From a virus: a DNA stretch of 62,295 nucleotides. The notes beneath the pieces are model-generated. The model saw nothing but the letters and a program-made list of their open reading frames with translations, had not been told where the DNA came from and did no database searches. Positions within the stretch are counted from its first letter, which is position 1; every line of letters begins with the position of its first letter. The DNA lies in the IMG/VR virus record IMGVR_UViG_3300043435_000756, positions 1 to 62,295 of that record; one strand, given 5' to 3'. Below, one piece after another: positions 46,525 to 56,800 of the stretch. The translations under genes were made by a program, and so were the position numbers.

Positions 46525-47511
46525 ATGGCAGAGATATATGTAAACAGCAATTCACCAATCAGAACGAAGATCTACTGGGAGGGTGAATTAGCATCACCTA
46601 CAGGCAACGTAACCGCAAAGGTTTATGACATTACTCAAAACCCTGCCAACGTTATATCTTCTACCAATTTATTACTTACCTTAACTGGAACAGCTGTTGA
46701 AACAGATGTCGGCACATATCAAGTCGTGCTTCCATTTTCTTATTCAGGGTATCCCAGAAAACTAAAACTTGTCTGGGAATACACCATAGCTCCATCAAAG
46801 ATAGGAACTCATACAACTTATGTAAATGTTGTAACTCCATATATTTCTATCAATGAGCAAATAGATGAATTGAACTTTGGGTCGGATCCAAGTGATCCTA
46901 ACTATAAGACATACGCAGATCTTCAGATGGCTGAACGATATGCAAGAAAGATAGTTGAAGACTACACAGGACAAGAGTTCTACTTATATCCAGATACTAA
47001 GATTATCTACGGAGACGAATCAGATACCCTTCCATTATCATCTAAGTTAAATCGGATTTATCAAATCTATTCTAATGATATCTTGTTAGTGGATAATCTA
47101 TCTACTCCAAAGGTAAATAACTGGCTATATGACCCAATCGTTTCAGAGACAGGTTTTGGAATAAGAGTTAATAGAGTAAACCTTTTAGACAATTCAGTAT
47201 ATGTCGCAAACGGTCTAGTTCCTCCAACAATTAATGACACATACAATGGAGTCTTTTCTAAGAATGTTAAGTACAAGATTGTTGGCGAATTTGGATGGGA
47301 CCTAGTTCCTGCTCAAGTACAGATGGCAACAGTTGAACTAATGAAAGACTATTTCTCAAAGGACAAGGTCTGGAGAAACAAGTACATTAAGTCTATTAAG
47401 ACATTTGACTGGAGTTTTGAATATAACAGATCAGCGTCAACAGGAACAGGTAATCTATATGCAGATCAATTGCTTGCTCCACATGTTATATCTCAAATGG
47501 TCCTTATCTAA
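46525..47511 (+). CDS. head-tail connector (adaptor), Ig-like N-terminus (328 aa)
   Basis: N-terminal Ig-like domain (about 1-105, NSPIRTKIYWEGELASPTGN), then the helical adaptor domain (ADLQMAERYARKIVEDYTGQ) with the C-terminal region VPAQVQMATVELMKDYFSKD typical of gp6-like connectors that bind the portal ring. Position after the capsid gene supports this. Ig fusion is unusual for adaptors. Confidence 0.78.
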   Translation: MAEIYVNSNSPIRTKIYWEGELASPTGNVTAKVYDITQNPANVISSTNLLLTLTGTAVETDVGTYQVVLPFSYSGYPRKLKLVWEYTIAPSKIGTHTTYVNVVTPYISINEQIDELNFGSDPSDPNYKTYADLQMAERYARKIVEDYTGQEFYLYPDTKIIYGDESDTLPLSSKLNRIYQIYSNDILLVDNLSTPKVNNWLYDPIVSETGFGIRVNRVNLLDNSVYVANGLVPPTINDTYNGVFSKNVKYKIVGEFGWDLVPAQVQMATVELMKDYFSKDKVWRNKYIKSIKTFDWSFEYNRSASTGTGNLYADQLLAPHVISQMVLI

Positions 47512-47939
47512 TGTATGATCTTGTCGACTCCGTTCTTCCAATGCTTATTGATATATATAGGCAATTTGAAACACAGGACCCAGCGACTGGATCTTTAAAG
47601 AAAGAGTGGCAATTTAATAGAACTATTGCATGCAGTGCAAAAGGAACTATTAGTAATTCTACAGCCAATAGATCTGGAGACAAGCAGACCTTTTCAAACA
47701 AATATGTTAATGAGCAGATGATTCAAATAAGAACTACATCCAAGTTAGTATTTAACGAAAAGGTTACAAACATTAGAAATTTAGACGGAACTGTTATTTG
47801 GGAAGAGATTAACTTTCCAAGCAACACGCCAACAGTATTTGAAGTAATGGGAGTTACTCCAATTACAGAACCGATGGGCGGAATTATTGGTTACAATACA
47901 ACCGTTAAAAGATCGGAGAACCAGGTAATTGGACAGTAG
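47511..47939 (+). CDS. head-tail stopper/connector (142 aa)
   Basis: Starts MYDLVDSVLPMLIDIYRQFE directly overlapping the adaptor. Its small beta-barrel-like sequence (VNEQMIQIRTTSKLVFNEKV, FEVMGVTPITEPMGGIIGYN) and order fit a head-completion or stopper protein. Overlaps the next TTG start. Confidence 0.68.
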   Translation: MYDLVDSVLPMLIDIYRQFETQDPATGSLKKEWQFNRTIACSAKGTISNSTANRSGDKQTFSNKYVNEQMIQIRTTSKLVFNEKVTNIRNLDGTVIWEEINFPSNTPTVFEVMGVTPITEPMGGIIGYNTTVKRSENQVIGQ

Positions 47940-48717
47940 CGTAGCACTATTACAAACCGCCAGTGGTCTAGAAAGATTAATGGCAGGGTCAGCTCCAGGA
48001 GTAATAAGAGATAGCACAGTAGCACAGATATCTGCATTCTTGTATTATGAAGCAGCGGTTCTTTCTAAGTTAACATCTAATGCTGAGTTTAAGAATTTAT
48101 TTAAAACAACGATATTCAATCAAATAGAAAAAGACTTTGGCCAATATGTGGATGCCCAAGCAAGAACAAAGCCCAGAAGCCTGCACCATGTATATGAATG
48201 GAACAAGACTGGAAATCCTGCATTTAGATTATTTGATTTATATTTAATAGACACAGGCGGACTTTCATTTAGAATAGGCCGTAATTTTAAATTATCTAAA
48301 TCAGCCGTGCCATCTAAAAATAAAAAACAAAAGAGAAAATATGTATTTGCAAACAAGGCTTCTGTAATGGAAGAAGGAATGCCCATAGTAATTCGTCCAA
48401 AGTCCGCAGAGCGCTTAGTATTTGAATTAGATGGCTCAACAGTCTTTATGCCTAAAGGTACCTCTGTGACCGTTAAGAGGCCTGGAGGTAAGGCTGCAAC
48501 AAATCAATTTGCACTTACGTATGGGAGATTCTTTGGCGGGCAACTAGTAAACTCTTCAATAAAATCTTCTGGTTTTCAAAGGATATTTAATTCTAAGATC
48601 ACAAGGGCTTTAAGCGTTCCAATTAATATTAAAAAGGTGCAGTATAGCTTTAGTGCTGGTAAAATAAGAATGCAGGCAGATGCAGCATTAAGCTCATCAT
48701 TTGGAGGGTCACTATGA
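47929..48717 (+). CDS. tail-connector-like protein, TTG start (262 aa)
   Basis: Starts with TTG at 47929 after GGAGAACCAGG. MDSSVALLQTASGLERLMAG; a basic central stretch (SKNKKQKRKYVFANK), and a region PIVIRPKSAERLVFELDGST seen in neck/connector proteins of the HK97 gp10-type. Role: bridging stopper and tail tube. Overlaps the terminator protein gene by ATGA. Confidence 0.65.
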   Translation: MDSSVALLQTASGLERLMAGSAPGVIRDSTVAQISAFLYYEAAVLSKLTSNAEFKNLFKTTIFNQIEKDFGQYVDAQARTKPRSLHHVYEWNKTGNPAFRLFDLYLIDTGGLSFRIGRNFKLSKSAVPSKNKKQKRKYVFANKASVMEEGMPIVIRPKSAERLVFELDGSTVFMPKGTSVTVKRPGGKAATNQFALTYGRFFGGQLVNSSIKSSGFQRIFNSKITRALSVPINIKKVQYSFSAGKIRMQADAALSSSFGGSL

Positions 48718-49223
48718 CAGCAGATTACAAGATAGATGCAATGTTTGAGCTTCGCAAGTTTTTGTGGGCACAACTAAAGCTGACTGGCCTATTTGATCCA
48801 GATGACTACTACTCAGATAACTTAGGGTCTGAGATAGTTCCTATTGTCCCAGTTCAACAATTGCCAGAGATGGATCAATTCCTAAATGGCAAGAAGCATA
48901 TCGTATATGATAAGATCGGAATGTCATACGAAGAAAACTGGCTCATATGCTGTGAGAAGGTTTTATTTACCCTATATTCAACAGATGTTACAGAGTTATA
49001 TGAGATGAGAAACCTCATGACCGACCTATTTAGAAGAATGGACGAATCGGCAAATGATGTCAATATATCAAAGACTAGCAATAATCTAATTTTCCACAGC
49101 ATTTATATTTCGGAAACATCTCCAATTGAACCATCCCAAGAACTTCAGGGGTTCCTATCAACTGACGTAATCCTGGAAGTCAAGTACTCTAGAGTTACAG
49201 ATAGGCTGGGAAGATTCGCCTAG
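48714..49223 (+). CDS. tail terminator-like protein (169 aa)
   Basis: Helical N-terminus (DAMFELRKFLWAQLKLTGLF), then a beta domain (EENWLICCEKVLFTLYSTDV, NNLIFHSIYISETSPIEPSQ, VILEVKYSRVTDR) in the place where tail terminators (gpU-like) occur. No cysteine-mediated function proposed for the CC pair. Confidence 0.68.
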   Translation: MTADYKIDAMFELRKFLWAQLKLTGLFDPDDYYSDNLGSEIVPIVPVQQLPEMDQFLNGKKHIVYDKIGMSYEENWLICCEKVLFTLYSTDVTELYEMRNLMTDLFRRMDESANDVNISKTSNNLIFHSIYISETSPIEPSQELQGFLSTDVILEVKYSRVTDRLGRFA

Positions 49224-49334
49224 TTGCTTTTAAAGGGGTAATCCAGTAAAATTGGACTAAGAGGAAATGAGCCTAGCCAGCTTGATTTACAGCAAGTCAA
49301 TATATATATATTTATTTAATGGAGGTTTTACAAC

Positions 49335-50096
49335 ATGGCACAAAACACAGGTAATGCTAGAAATATTCTTGTTGGTGCGTCACCACTATTCTTGTCAGTA
49401 GAAGATTCTACTACATCAGGATACGTAGAAAACTTGATTCCAGGCACAGCAGTATCAGGTGCAACTGGACGCAACAAGACAGTTCCAGCATTTAAGAACG
49501 GTACAGCAGGCTCTGGAACACCAGTAGTCGGTTATGTAGCAGGTGAGTCATACATCACAACTCTTAACGGAGTAGACGTAGACGCATCAGGAGCAGCATC
49601 AGCAACTACAGGAGCTGCATACCGTAACGTAGGTTACACAAATAACGGTCTTCAAATTACTTACAACCCATCATACGGTTCAGTAACAGTAGATCAGCTT
49701 CTTGACTCAGCAAAGCTATTCAAGGAGACAATGGAAGTTATGATTGCAACAGAATTCGCAGAAGGTACTCTTGAGAACGTTCTTGGCGTATTCGGACAAT
49801 CAGCAGCAACTCTTACTGAATCAGGTAAGAAGCTAGGTCTTGCAGCAGGTGCACTAGGAGAAGCTCCAGTTGAGCGTCAATTAGTTGCAGTCGGACAAGC
49901 TCCAACAACTGCAGCATCATCAAAGACAGAGCGTGTATATTATGCTCGTCGTGTTCTTTCTGTACAACAGTCACAGTTCTCTTTGGCTCGTAACGCAGCA
50001 TCAACATTCCCAGTAACATTCCGTTTGCTTCCATCAGGAGCATCAGCAGACGCAGGCGCAGAATACGGTACAATCGTAGACCGCACCTGGCTATAA
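49335..50096 (+). CDS. major tail tube protein (253 aa)
   Basis: Position between connectors and tail chaperones, highly expressed codon use, strong TGGAGG ribosome site and a terminator afterwards. Sequence: NARNILVGASPLFLSVEDST, GLQITYNPSYGSVTVDQLLD, KLFKETMEVMIATEFAEGTL. Length fits siphoviral tube proteins. Forms the hollow tail tube by polymerising on the tape measure. Confidence 0.82.
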   Translation: MAQNTGNARNILVGASPLFLSVEDSTTSGYVENLIPGTAVSGATGRNKTVPAFKNGTAGSGTPVVGYVAGESYITTLNGVDVDASGAASATTGAAYRNVGYTNNGLQITYNPSYGSVTVDQLLDSAKLFKETMEVMIATEFAEGTLENVLGVFGQSAATLTESGKKLGLAAGALGEAPVERQLVAVGQAPTTAASSKTERVYYARRVLSVQQSQFSLARNAASTFPVTFRLLPSGASADAGAEYGTIVDRTWL

Positions 50097-50121
50097 TTAA
50101 TATTAATTAATTAATAAAATT

Positions 50122-50150
50122 CCCCTCAAGCAATTGGGGGGTTTTTTATT
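50122..50150 (+). terminator. terminator after the major tail protein gene
   Basis: CCCCTC-N8-GGGGGG (6-bp stem with one T-G pair) followed by TTTTTTATT. Confidence 0.85.
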
Positions 50151-50205
50151 GCCCTTATATTGTCAATATGATACAATAATTAAGACTAGATCCGAGGAGG
50201 ATTAA

Positions 50206-50538
50206 ATGGCAACAACAGTATACGATGTTGAAGAAATTCAGCTACAAAATGGCGCAACAGTTAAACTTAAGCCTTTAACAATTAAAGAGCTTCGCAAGTT
50301 TATGAAAGTCATTCAGAAGACACAAGAAGTAACATCAGAAGACGAAACACTCACGATTCTTATCGAAGCATGTGCAGTAGCCCTAGAAAAGCAATTGCCT
50401 GAGCTCGTAAAGGATAAAGACGCATTTGAAGATACACTTGACGTTCCAACAATCAACCGCATTCTTGAGATCTGCGGAGGAATTAAGATGGACGACCCAA
50501 ACCTACTAGCGGCAGCAGTACTGGCTGGTCAGAACTAG
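50206..50538 (+). CDS. tail assembly chaperone, short form (gpG-like, 110 aa)
   Basis: Starts MATTVYDVEEIQLQNGATVK after CGAGGAGG. A short beta start, then helices (LTIKELRKFMKVIQKTQEVT) and RILEICGGIK as in siphoviral tail chaperones. Together with the frameshifted long form it coats the tape measure before tube assembly. Confidence 0.85.
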   Translation: MATTVYDVEEIQLQNGATVKLKPLTIKELRKFMKVIQKTQEVTSEDETLTILIEACAVALEKQLPELVKDKDAFEDTLDVPTINRILEICGGIKMDDPNLLAAAVLAGQN

Positions 50539-50870
50539 ATCTAGCCGCTTTAGAAGGGGAAGTATTTCTTTTAGGTAATTGGAAAAATTACGAAGAACTA
50601 GAAGATAATCTTTCAATGCCAGAGATGGTCCAGACTTTTAAGTCAATGCAAAAAACGGAATCAGAGAAAAGAAAGTTCTTAGCTTCGATTCAAGGTGTTG
50701 AGTTAAATGAAAGCAGTAACCAAAATAAGGAGGAGTCGTCTTTCGAAGATGTTAGAAGAAAAGCACTTGGAATCAACGCATCAGCAGATGATATTGTTGG
50801 ACTACAAGGAGCATTTGCCAGCGAAGCTGGATTCGGCATTGGAGCAGGATTAGGATACTCTATAGAGTAA
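50206..50870 (+). CDS. tail assembly chaperone, long form by -1 frameshift (gpGT-like, about 221 aa)
   Basis: The reading frame shifts at CCCAAAC (50496-50502). Zero frame up to 50502 gives 99 residues; from 50502 in the -1 frame 122 more follow, to 50870. The -1 frame is open from the slip site through EVFLLGNWKNYEELEDNLSM and MPEMVQTFKSMQKTESEKRK. The arrangement upstream of a tape measure gene is the classical one for gpG/gpGT. The ATG at 50616 in that frame is inside the fusion and need not be a separate start. Confidence 0.82.
50496..50502 (+). promoter_or_regulatory. slippery heptamer for programmed -1 frameshift
   Basis: CCCAAAC read C-CCA-AAC in the zero frame, matching X-XXY-YYZ. 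Lies 12 codons before the zero-frame stop. No strong stimulatory structure was identified by eye. Confidence 0.75.
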
Positions 50871-50879
50871 CATATACAT

Positions 50880-53800
50880 ATGGCAGATAATTTAATCACC
50901 ACCAATATTACCGCCAACGCAGACTTTACGGGCTTAAGAACCCAACTGGCTGCGACTACTGCCCAACTCTTAAAGTTACAAGAAGTTACAGCGGGAACTA
51001 ACGCTAAGCTTGCAAATCAAATTGCAGTAATGAATAAGGCGTTTGCAACAACGCTTACATCAACAGGCCAGTTCTCGCAACACTTCGTATCCCTCACTTC
51101 AGATGTAGAAAAGTTTGGCAAAAATTTAGACAGAGGCAGACTAAAGCTAAATGACTACTACAACACATGGAGCGGGCATACAAAGAGGACTAGCAATCTA
51201 GTTAGAGACCTTGCAAAACAGCAAGTAATGCTTGAGCAAGCAATTATTCAACCTGTAGGTAAAAACGCACAGGGCTTGATGCAGTATAACGTAATGGTTG
51301 CAAAGGGTCTAGACGAAGTAAAGAATAAGACAGCAATAGCAAGACAAGAGCTTGCCATCATGAACAAAGTGATGAATGATGGAGCAACGAGTCTTATTAA
51401 CTGGGGTAAGAATACTCAGTGGGCAGGTCGTCAGTTAACAGTAGGATTAACCGTACCACTAGCAGCATTCGGTATGGCTGCACAAAAAGCTTTTAGAGAA
51501 GCTGATCAAGAGTTAGTCAGACTGCAAAAGGTTTACGGTGGGCTATCTTCAGTATCTGCAGTAGAGCTTGCAAAAGTAAGAAAAGATGTTTCAGAAACAG
51601 CAAGAGAAATTGCGGGAGCATACGGCATTGCATATAAAGATACAATCGGACTTGCCGCAGATTTAGCTGCAACTGGACAACAGGGACAAGCACTACTTGA
51701 AGCAACAAAAGAAACTTCTAGACTTGCGATCCTTGGAGAAGTAGATAGACAAGAGGCCATGAAGGCAACTCTTGCTATTCAGAATGCATTTAAGTCAAGC
51801 ACTGAAGAACTTACACAGTCTATTGACTTCCTTAACGCAGTTGAAAACCAAACCTCAACAAGCCTAGCAGATTTAGTTGAAGCAATTCCTAAAGCAGGCC
51901 CAGTCGTAAAGTCTCTTGGAGGAGACGTAAAAGATTTAGCATTGTATTTAACTGCAATGAAAGAAGGCGGAGTAAACGCATCAGAAGGTGCTAACGCAAT
52001 TAAGTCAGCAATGGCTTCTCTTATCAACCCAACAAAGGTTGCTAAAGAAATGTTTAATGGCTTTGGAATAGATATTGATCAGATTGTAACATCTAACGCA
52101 GGCAACCTAACTGCGACAATTATGGATCTTCAATCAGCCCTAGACAACTTAGACCCACTAAGCAAATCAAGAGCAATTGAGCAGCTATTCGGTAAATTCC
52201 AGTATGCAAGAATGTCCGCTCTATTTGCAAACTTAGGAAAAGAAGGATCCCAGACGCTTCAGGTAATGGATTTGATGAAGTCAAGCGCAACGGATCTTGC
52301 AAATATTTCAGCCCGAGAATTAGGTATGTTGACAGAGTCAGCATCTGGTAAATTTAAGAGAGCTCTTGCTTCAGTTCAAGCAGATCTTGCATCAGTAGGA
52401 AATCAATTTTTAACAATTAGCACAAAGGTTTTGGAAGTGGTAGATGGAATTATTAAGTTCTTCCAGAAGCTTCCACAGCCAGTAAAGACATTCCTAAATG
52501 TACTAGGAGGAATAACCGCAGTATCTGGACCAATTATTATGTTGGCTGGTGTTATGGGCAACTTTATTGGATATGTCATCAAGGGAATATTTCACCTAAG
52601 ACAGCTAGTAAAAGGCGGACAAGGATTTAAATTACTTACTCCAGAAATTATGGCAGCAGATGCTGCAGCTAAAGGTCTTGCTACATCATTCTACTCGGAT
52701 ACAGAAGCAACTGTTGTATTAACAAATGCAATAAATACTCTTGCCGCATCATTTGATACTCTTGAAATAAAGGCTAACTCTGCAAAGGTTGCAGTACAGC
52801 CAGGAATCTCAACACTTGCAGGCGGAGTAATTGCAGCTGGAACTCCAGGCGGACAAAGGTATGTTGATAAGAATAACCCACTAGTTGGCGAAGCATACAC
52901 AAGAGATATGTCTCATATGATTCCAGCTCAGACACAACAGCCAGGAACTATATTTGGAACAGTGCCAGGAGCGTCTCCAGTAAATATTAGAATTGGTAAA
53001 AATCCACAGGCTTACATGAATCAAGATCTTCCAAAGATTCCAGGTGTTACATCTGTAAATGGAATATCAACAGGTGTTGTTGCACAAGAAGCAGCAAAGT
53101 GGCATGCAATGACAGCGGCAATTGCAATGCAATCGGAAGCAGAAATTAAAGTATTAAAGGCTGAGGTCATGGCAACAGGCACAATTACCTCTGGACTATC
53201 AGATTCATATCAAGCATTGCTACCACAATTTTCTGAAATTACTCAAATGGCCGCATTAGAAACCGAAGCAATTGTTAAGCAGCTTCAGGCAAGCAAGATA
53301 ACAGTAGATCAAGCAAGAGCAAAAGTAATACAGCTAAATGCAACAGTTGAGGCAATGCTTGCCGAAACGACAGCAATGACCGCAACGTCAATGGGAAGAA
53401 CAGCAAACTTAACTACAGTACCACTTACATCTCAACCAGTAGTTGATCCAGTCAGCGGTAAGTCAAATATGAAAGAAATGTTCCACAAAGGCTCAACAAA
53501 AACCCTTGTAGATAGAATTGCAAGAGCACTTGGTGGAGTAAGAACTTCAGGCGCAGGATATAATATTCAAACAACAAAGCCTAAGTTTGCTCGGGGTGGC
53601 ATTGTTCCTGGTACAGGCAACACAGACACATACCACACAACAGCAGAACCAGGCGCATTCGTAATTAATAAAAAATCTACAGAACAAAATATGCCAACAA
53701 TTAGTAAGCTACTTGGGGGCACCCCAACATTTAGAAATGCTGGGGGAGCGGTACCAGTTGTTCTAACTCCTGGAGAAGCGGTTATTCCAGCAAATATTGC

Positions 53801-56800
53801 TCAACGTGACCCAGGGTTAATGCTTCAATTAAATGGCGGGCCAGGCAATACCTCGGGCATGGGAAGATTTGATGGCGGCAAAATAAGAGCACAAGCAGAG
53901 CGAAATATAAGAATGGCATCTGCATATGCTTCAAGGCTATATGTTCCAAAAAACTTTTTAGAAGATAATCAAGTAAGACATGTTATGCATGATGCAGCAG
54001 TCCTTAATAGCTTAGGTATGTCAGAAGTTGAATCTGTTCGTACTGCAAAAAAACTATACGACGAAGCAAGACAGTATTCCTATGATCCTAAAACAGATAC
54101 TATTAATGATGACAGAATGCGTGAAATAAAAGAAAAGCAAACAAGAGAGCTAGATAAAAAAATAGGCGGAGGGCTTATAAAAGCACCATTAAGAAGTGGC
54201 AGTGGAAAAATGCAGCCTACTCCAGTAGCTAAAAGAGACTCAGCTGTTCATCCATCACCATCTTTGCTTTCCACATTAACAAAAATGGGATTTGCAAATG
54301 CAGGAGAAGTTAAAAGATTACAAATGGAATTATTTGGTAGATCCGCATGGGATGACAAAATTCAAAAGTGGGTTCCAAACACGCATGGCTATGCTACAGA
54401 GCATGACAGAGTCATGGCACAGAATACATTAAGCACTAAAGGTAATTTTGGTCAAGCACAAGCAGGAAATGATGAAATAAATAAATGGACAAACACTTTT
54501 TCAAGACTAACACAAGGAAGCGACAATCCTTTTGAAGACAGATTACCACAAACTGAAACAGAAAGACGAATGGCTATTGATACAATAGGAAAAGTTTTAG
54601 GTTTAGGAACTGGTCCTGGAACTGAAGAAAGAATTATTAAAGCTCCTTTAAGATTAAAGCATAACTTCGGAATAACAAAAGTATTTATGGATTTCTTAAA
54701 ATCTAAAAAAGGTAGAAAGCTAAATGCTGGAGGAATGGTACCAGGACAGTTTGCACAAAAACTATTCCGTGGCGGCAAAGCCCTGTTCTTGGGAATGCCT
54801 AGAACTATTAAGCAAGTAGAGGCTCAAAGAGCAGCAAAAGCTGCAATGGAAAAGGCAAATCAAGCAGTCAAAGATTCTAGATTTAGCAAGACTCCAGTAA
54901 CTGATTATGATGGATTACTAGAGCCAACATCGGGAAGAAGTTTCCCTGTTGCTGGAATCGGTGGAATTTATAATAAGGGCGGAGATAAAGTTTTTGTTAA
55001 GCCAGTACTAGATGAGAAAGCGGCACTTGCTGAATTAAGAGCAACAGAGATTGCTCGTGACGTACATGGACTACAGACTCCTAACCAGAGAGTTGTTGTG
55101 ATGAGAGACCCAACAGATCCAACGGGATCCAGAACGCTTCTTGCCTTGGAGTCAAAGTATAATCCAGCTATAGCAAATCAAGATGGCAAGTTTACATCCG
55201 ATCAATACTTCAGACAACTAGTAGCGTCAGCATTGCGTGGAGATAAAGATCTAGGTAGAGGAAATCTATCAGGCAATATCCTTGCAGATGTAGGACCAGC
55301 AGGTGTGTTTGGGGCAGCTTCTGGACCAAGAGATTACTCTGCAACAATGCCTTCATTTAAACACCAAGCAATGGTTAACTTAATGGGAGTAAAGGGAAGC
55401 GGAGCAAAGAAATTCTTTGCTGAGTCAACTGCAGGTATTCCAAAGGGTATGACAGCAGATCAATACAATGATCGTATGCTTCAAGAGATTAATGAGGCTT
55501 TGCCTAAGCTAAAACAAACAATAAGTAGATTCGATTTAAACTCAGAAGAGAAGGTTGTTTATAATGCAATGATTCAAAGACTCTCTGACGCAAGAAGACA
55601 AACATATGGAGATTTGCACGGAGTTCATTCATCATTAAAGATGTCTCCAGAAAAAACAATGACTCCAGCAGCTATTGCTAAAATGATTGCAGCAGATGAA
55701 TTAAAGCGCAGACAAAAGGGTCATTCTGTTAGCCTATCGGATAACGCATTCAAAACTGCAGAAAATGGATTTAATATTGGCGGAATGATTGGTAATGTTC
55801 TTAAGGGTAGAGCAATGCATAGAATTGGCGCAGGGTTTGGCCCAACAGGAGCACCTAAGCCTAGTATGTATGAGTCTGCTCCATGGGGTGTAAACTCTCT
55901 ATCTATTAAGATGGCTGAAACATTATTTGCTAGCACGGGATTAAGAAAGAATACTCAAAAGTTATTCTATGATAAGTTTGCTGCAGCTCTTGCAAAAGAA
56001 AAACCTTACGGTTATGTTAAAGATGCACAGGGGTCTTTAAAGAATGCTCTTGAGCCAGAAGTATTGGATTCGGTTATAAGATCTGCTGCTTCGGATCTTA
56101 TAGGAGATAGAGCTGTCTTATCTCAATTATCACCAATTGATAAAGACATACTAAGAAAGAAATTTTTAAATTGGGAATCTAAAAAAGATACACCACTTAC
56201 AGACTCTTTAAAGAAAGTTATATTTGGTTTAGAAAAAAGAGAAATGGGCGGACCAGTTAATGCTGGACAGCCATACGTTGTGGGAGAAAAAGGCCCAGAA
56301 GTTTTTGTTCCTAGAAACGCTGGAGGTATTATTCCAAATAGATCGACAATGGCTCAAGGATATAATATAGGCGGAATGATTGCCCCTATGCTTGCAGCAC
56401 TTGTTGCACAACTTCTTGGCGGTAAGATTGGTGGAATGGGAGGAACAGCACTATCTACTTTAGGTGGAATTATTCCATTTATGATGATGGGCGGCGGTGG
56501 CGGGAAGCAAAGGCCAGAAGGATTTACATATTCAGGTGCAGTTTCTGACAGAAAGACTGGACCAGTAACATCAAGAATGGGCGGACTTGGAAATACATTA
56601 GCACAATCACTTCCAGGTGCGGGTAAAGCAGCATTACAAGCGGACAAGCTAGCAGCTAGCGGTTCTAAACTTGCACCAATGCTTGGAAGAGTAGCATTAA
56701 TGGCAACTAGGGCAAATCTTGTAGTTGCAGGACTTTCTACAACTATTGCTTTGGGCATTAAGAGAATGAGAGACCATAACGAGCATTTAAGAATTGGAGC

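Noticed and set aside
50616-50870. Independent gene starting at the ATG at 50616
   Set aside because: The frame is open upstream to the slip site and the protein is best explained as the frameshifted extension of the tail chaperone.
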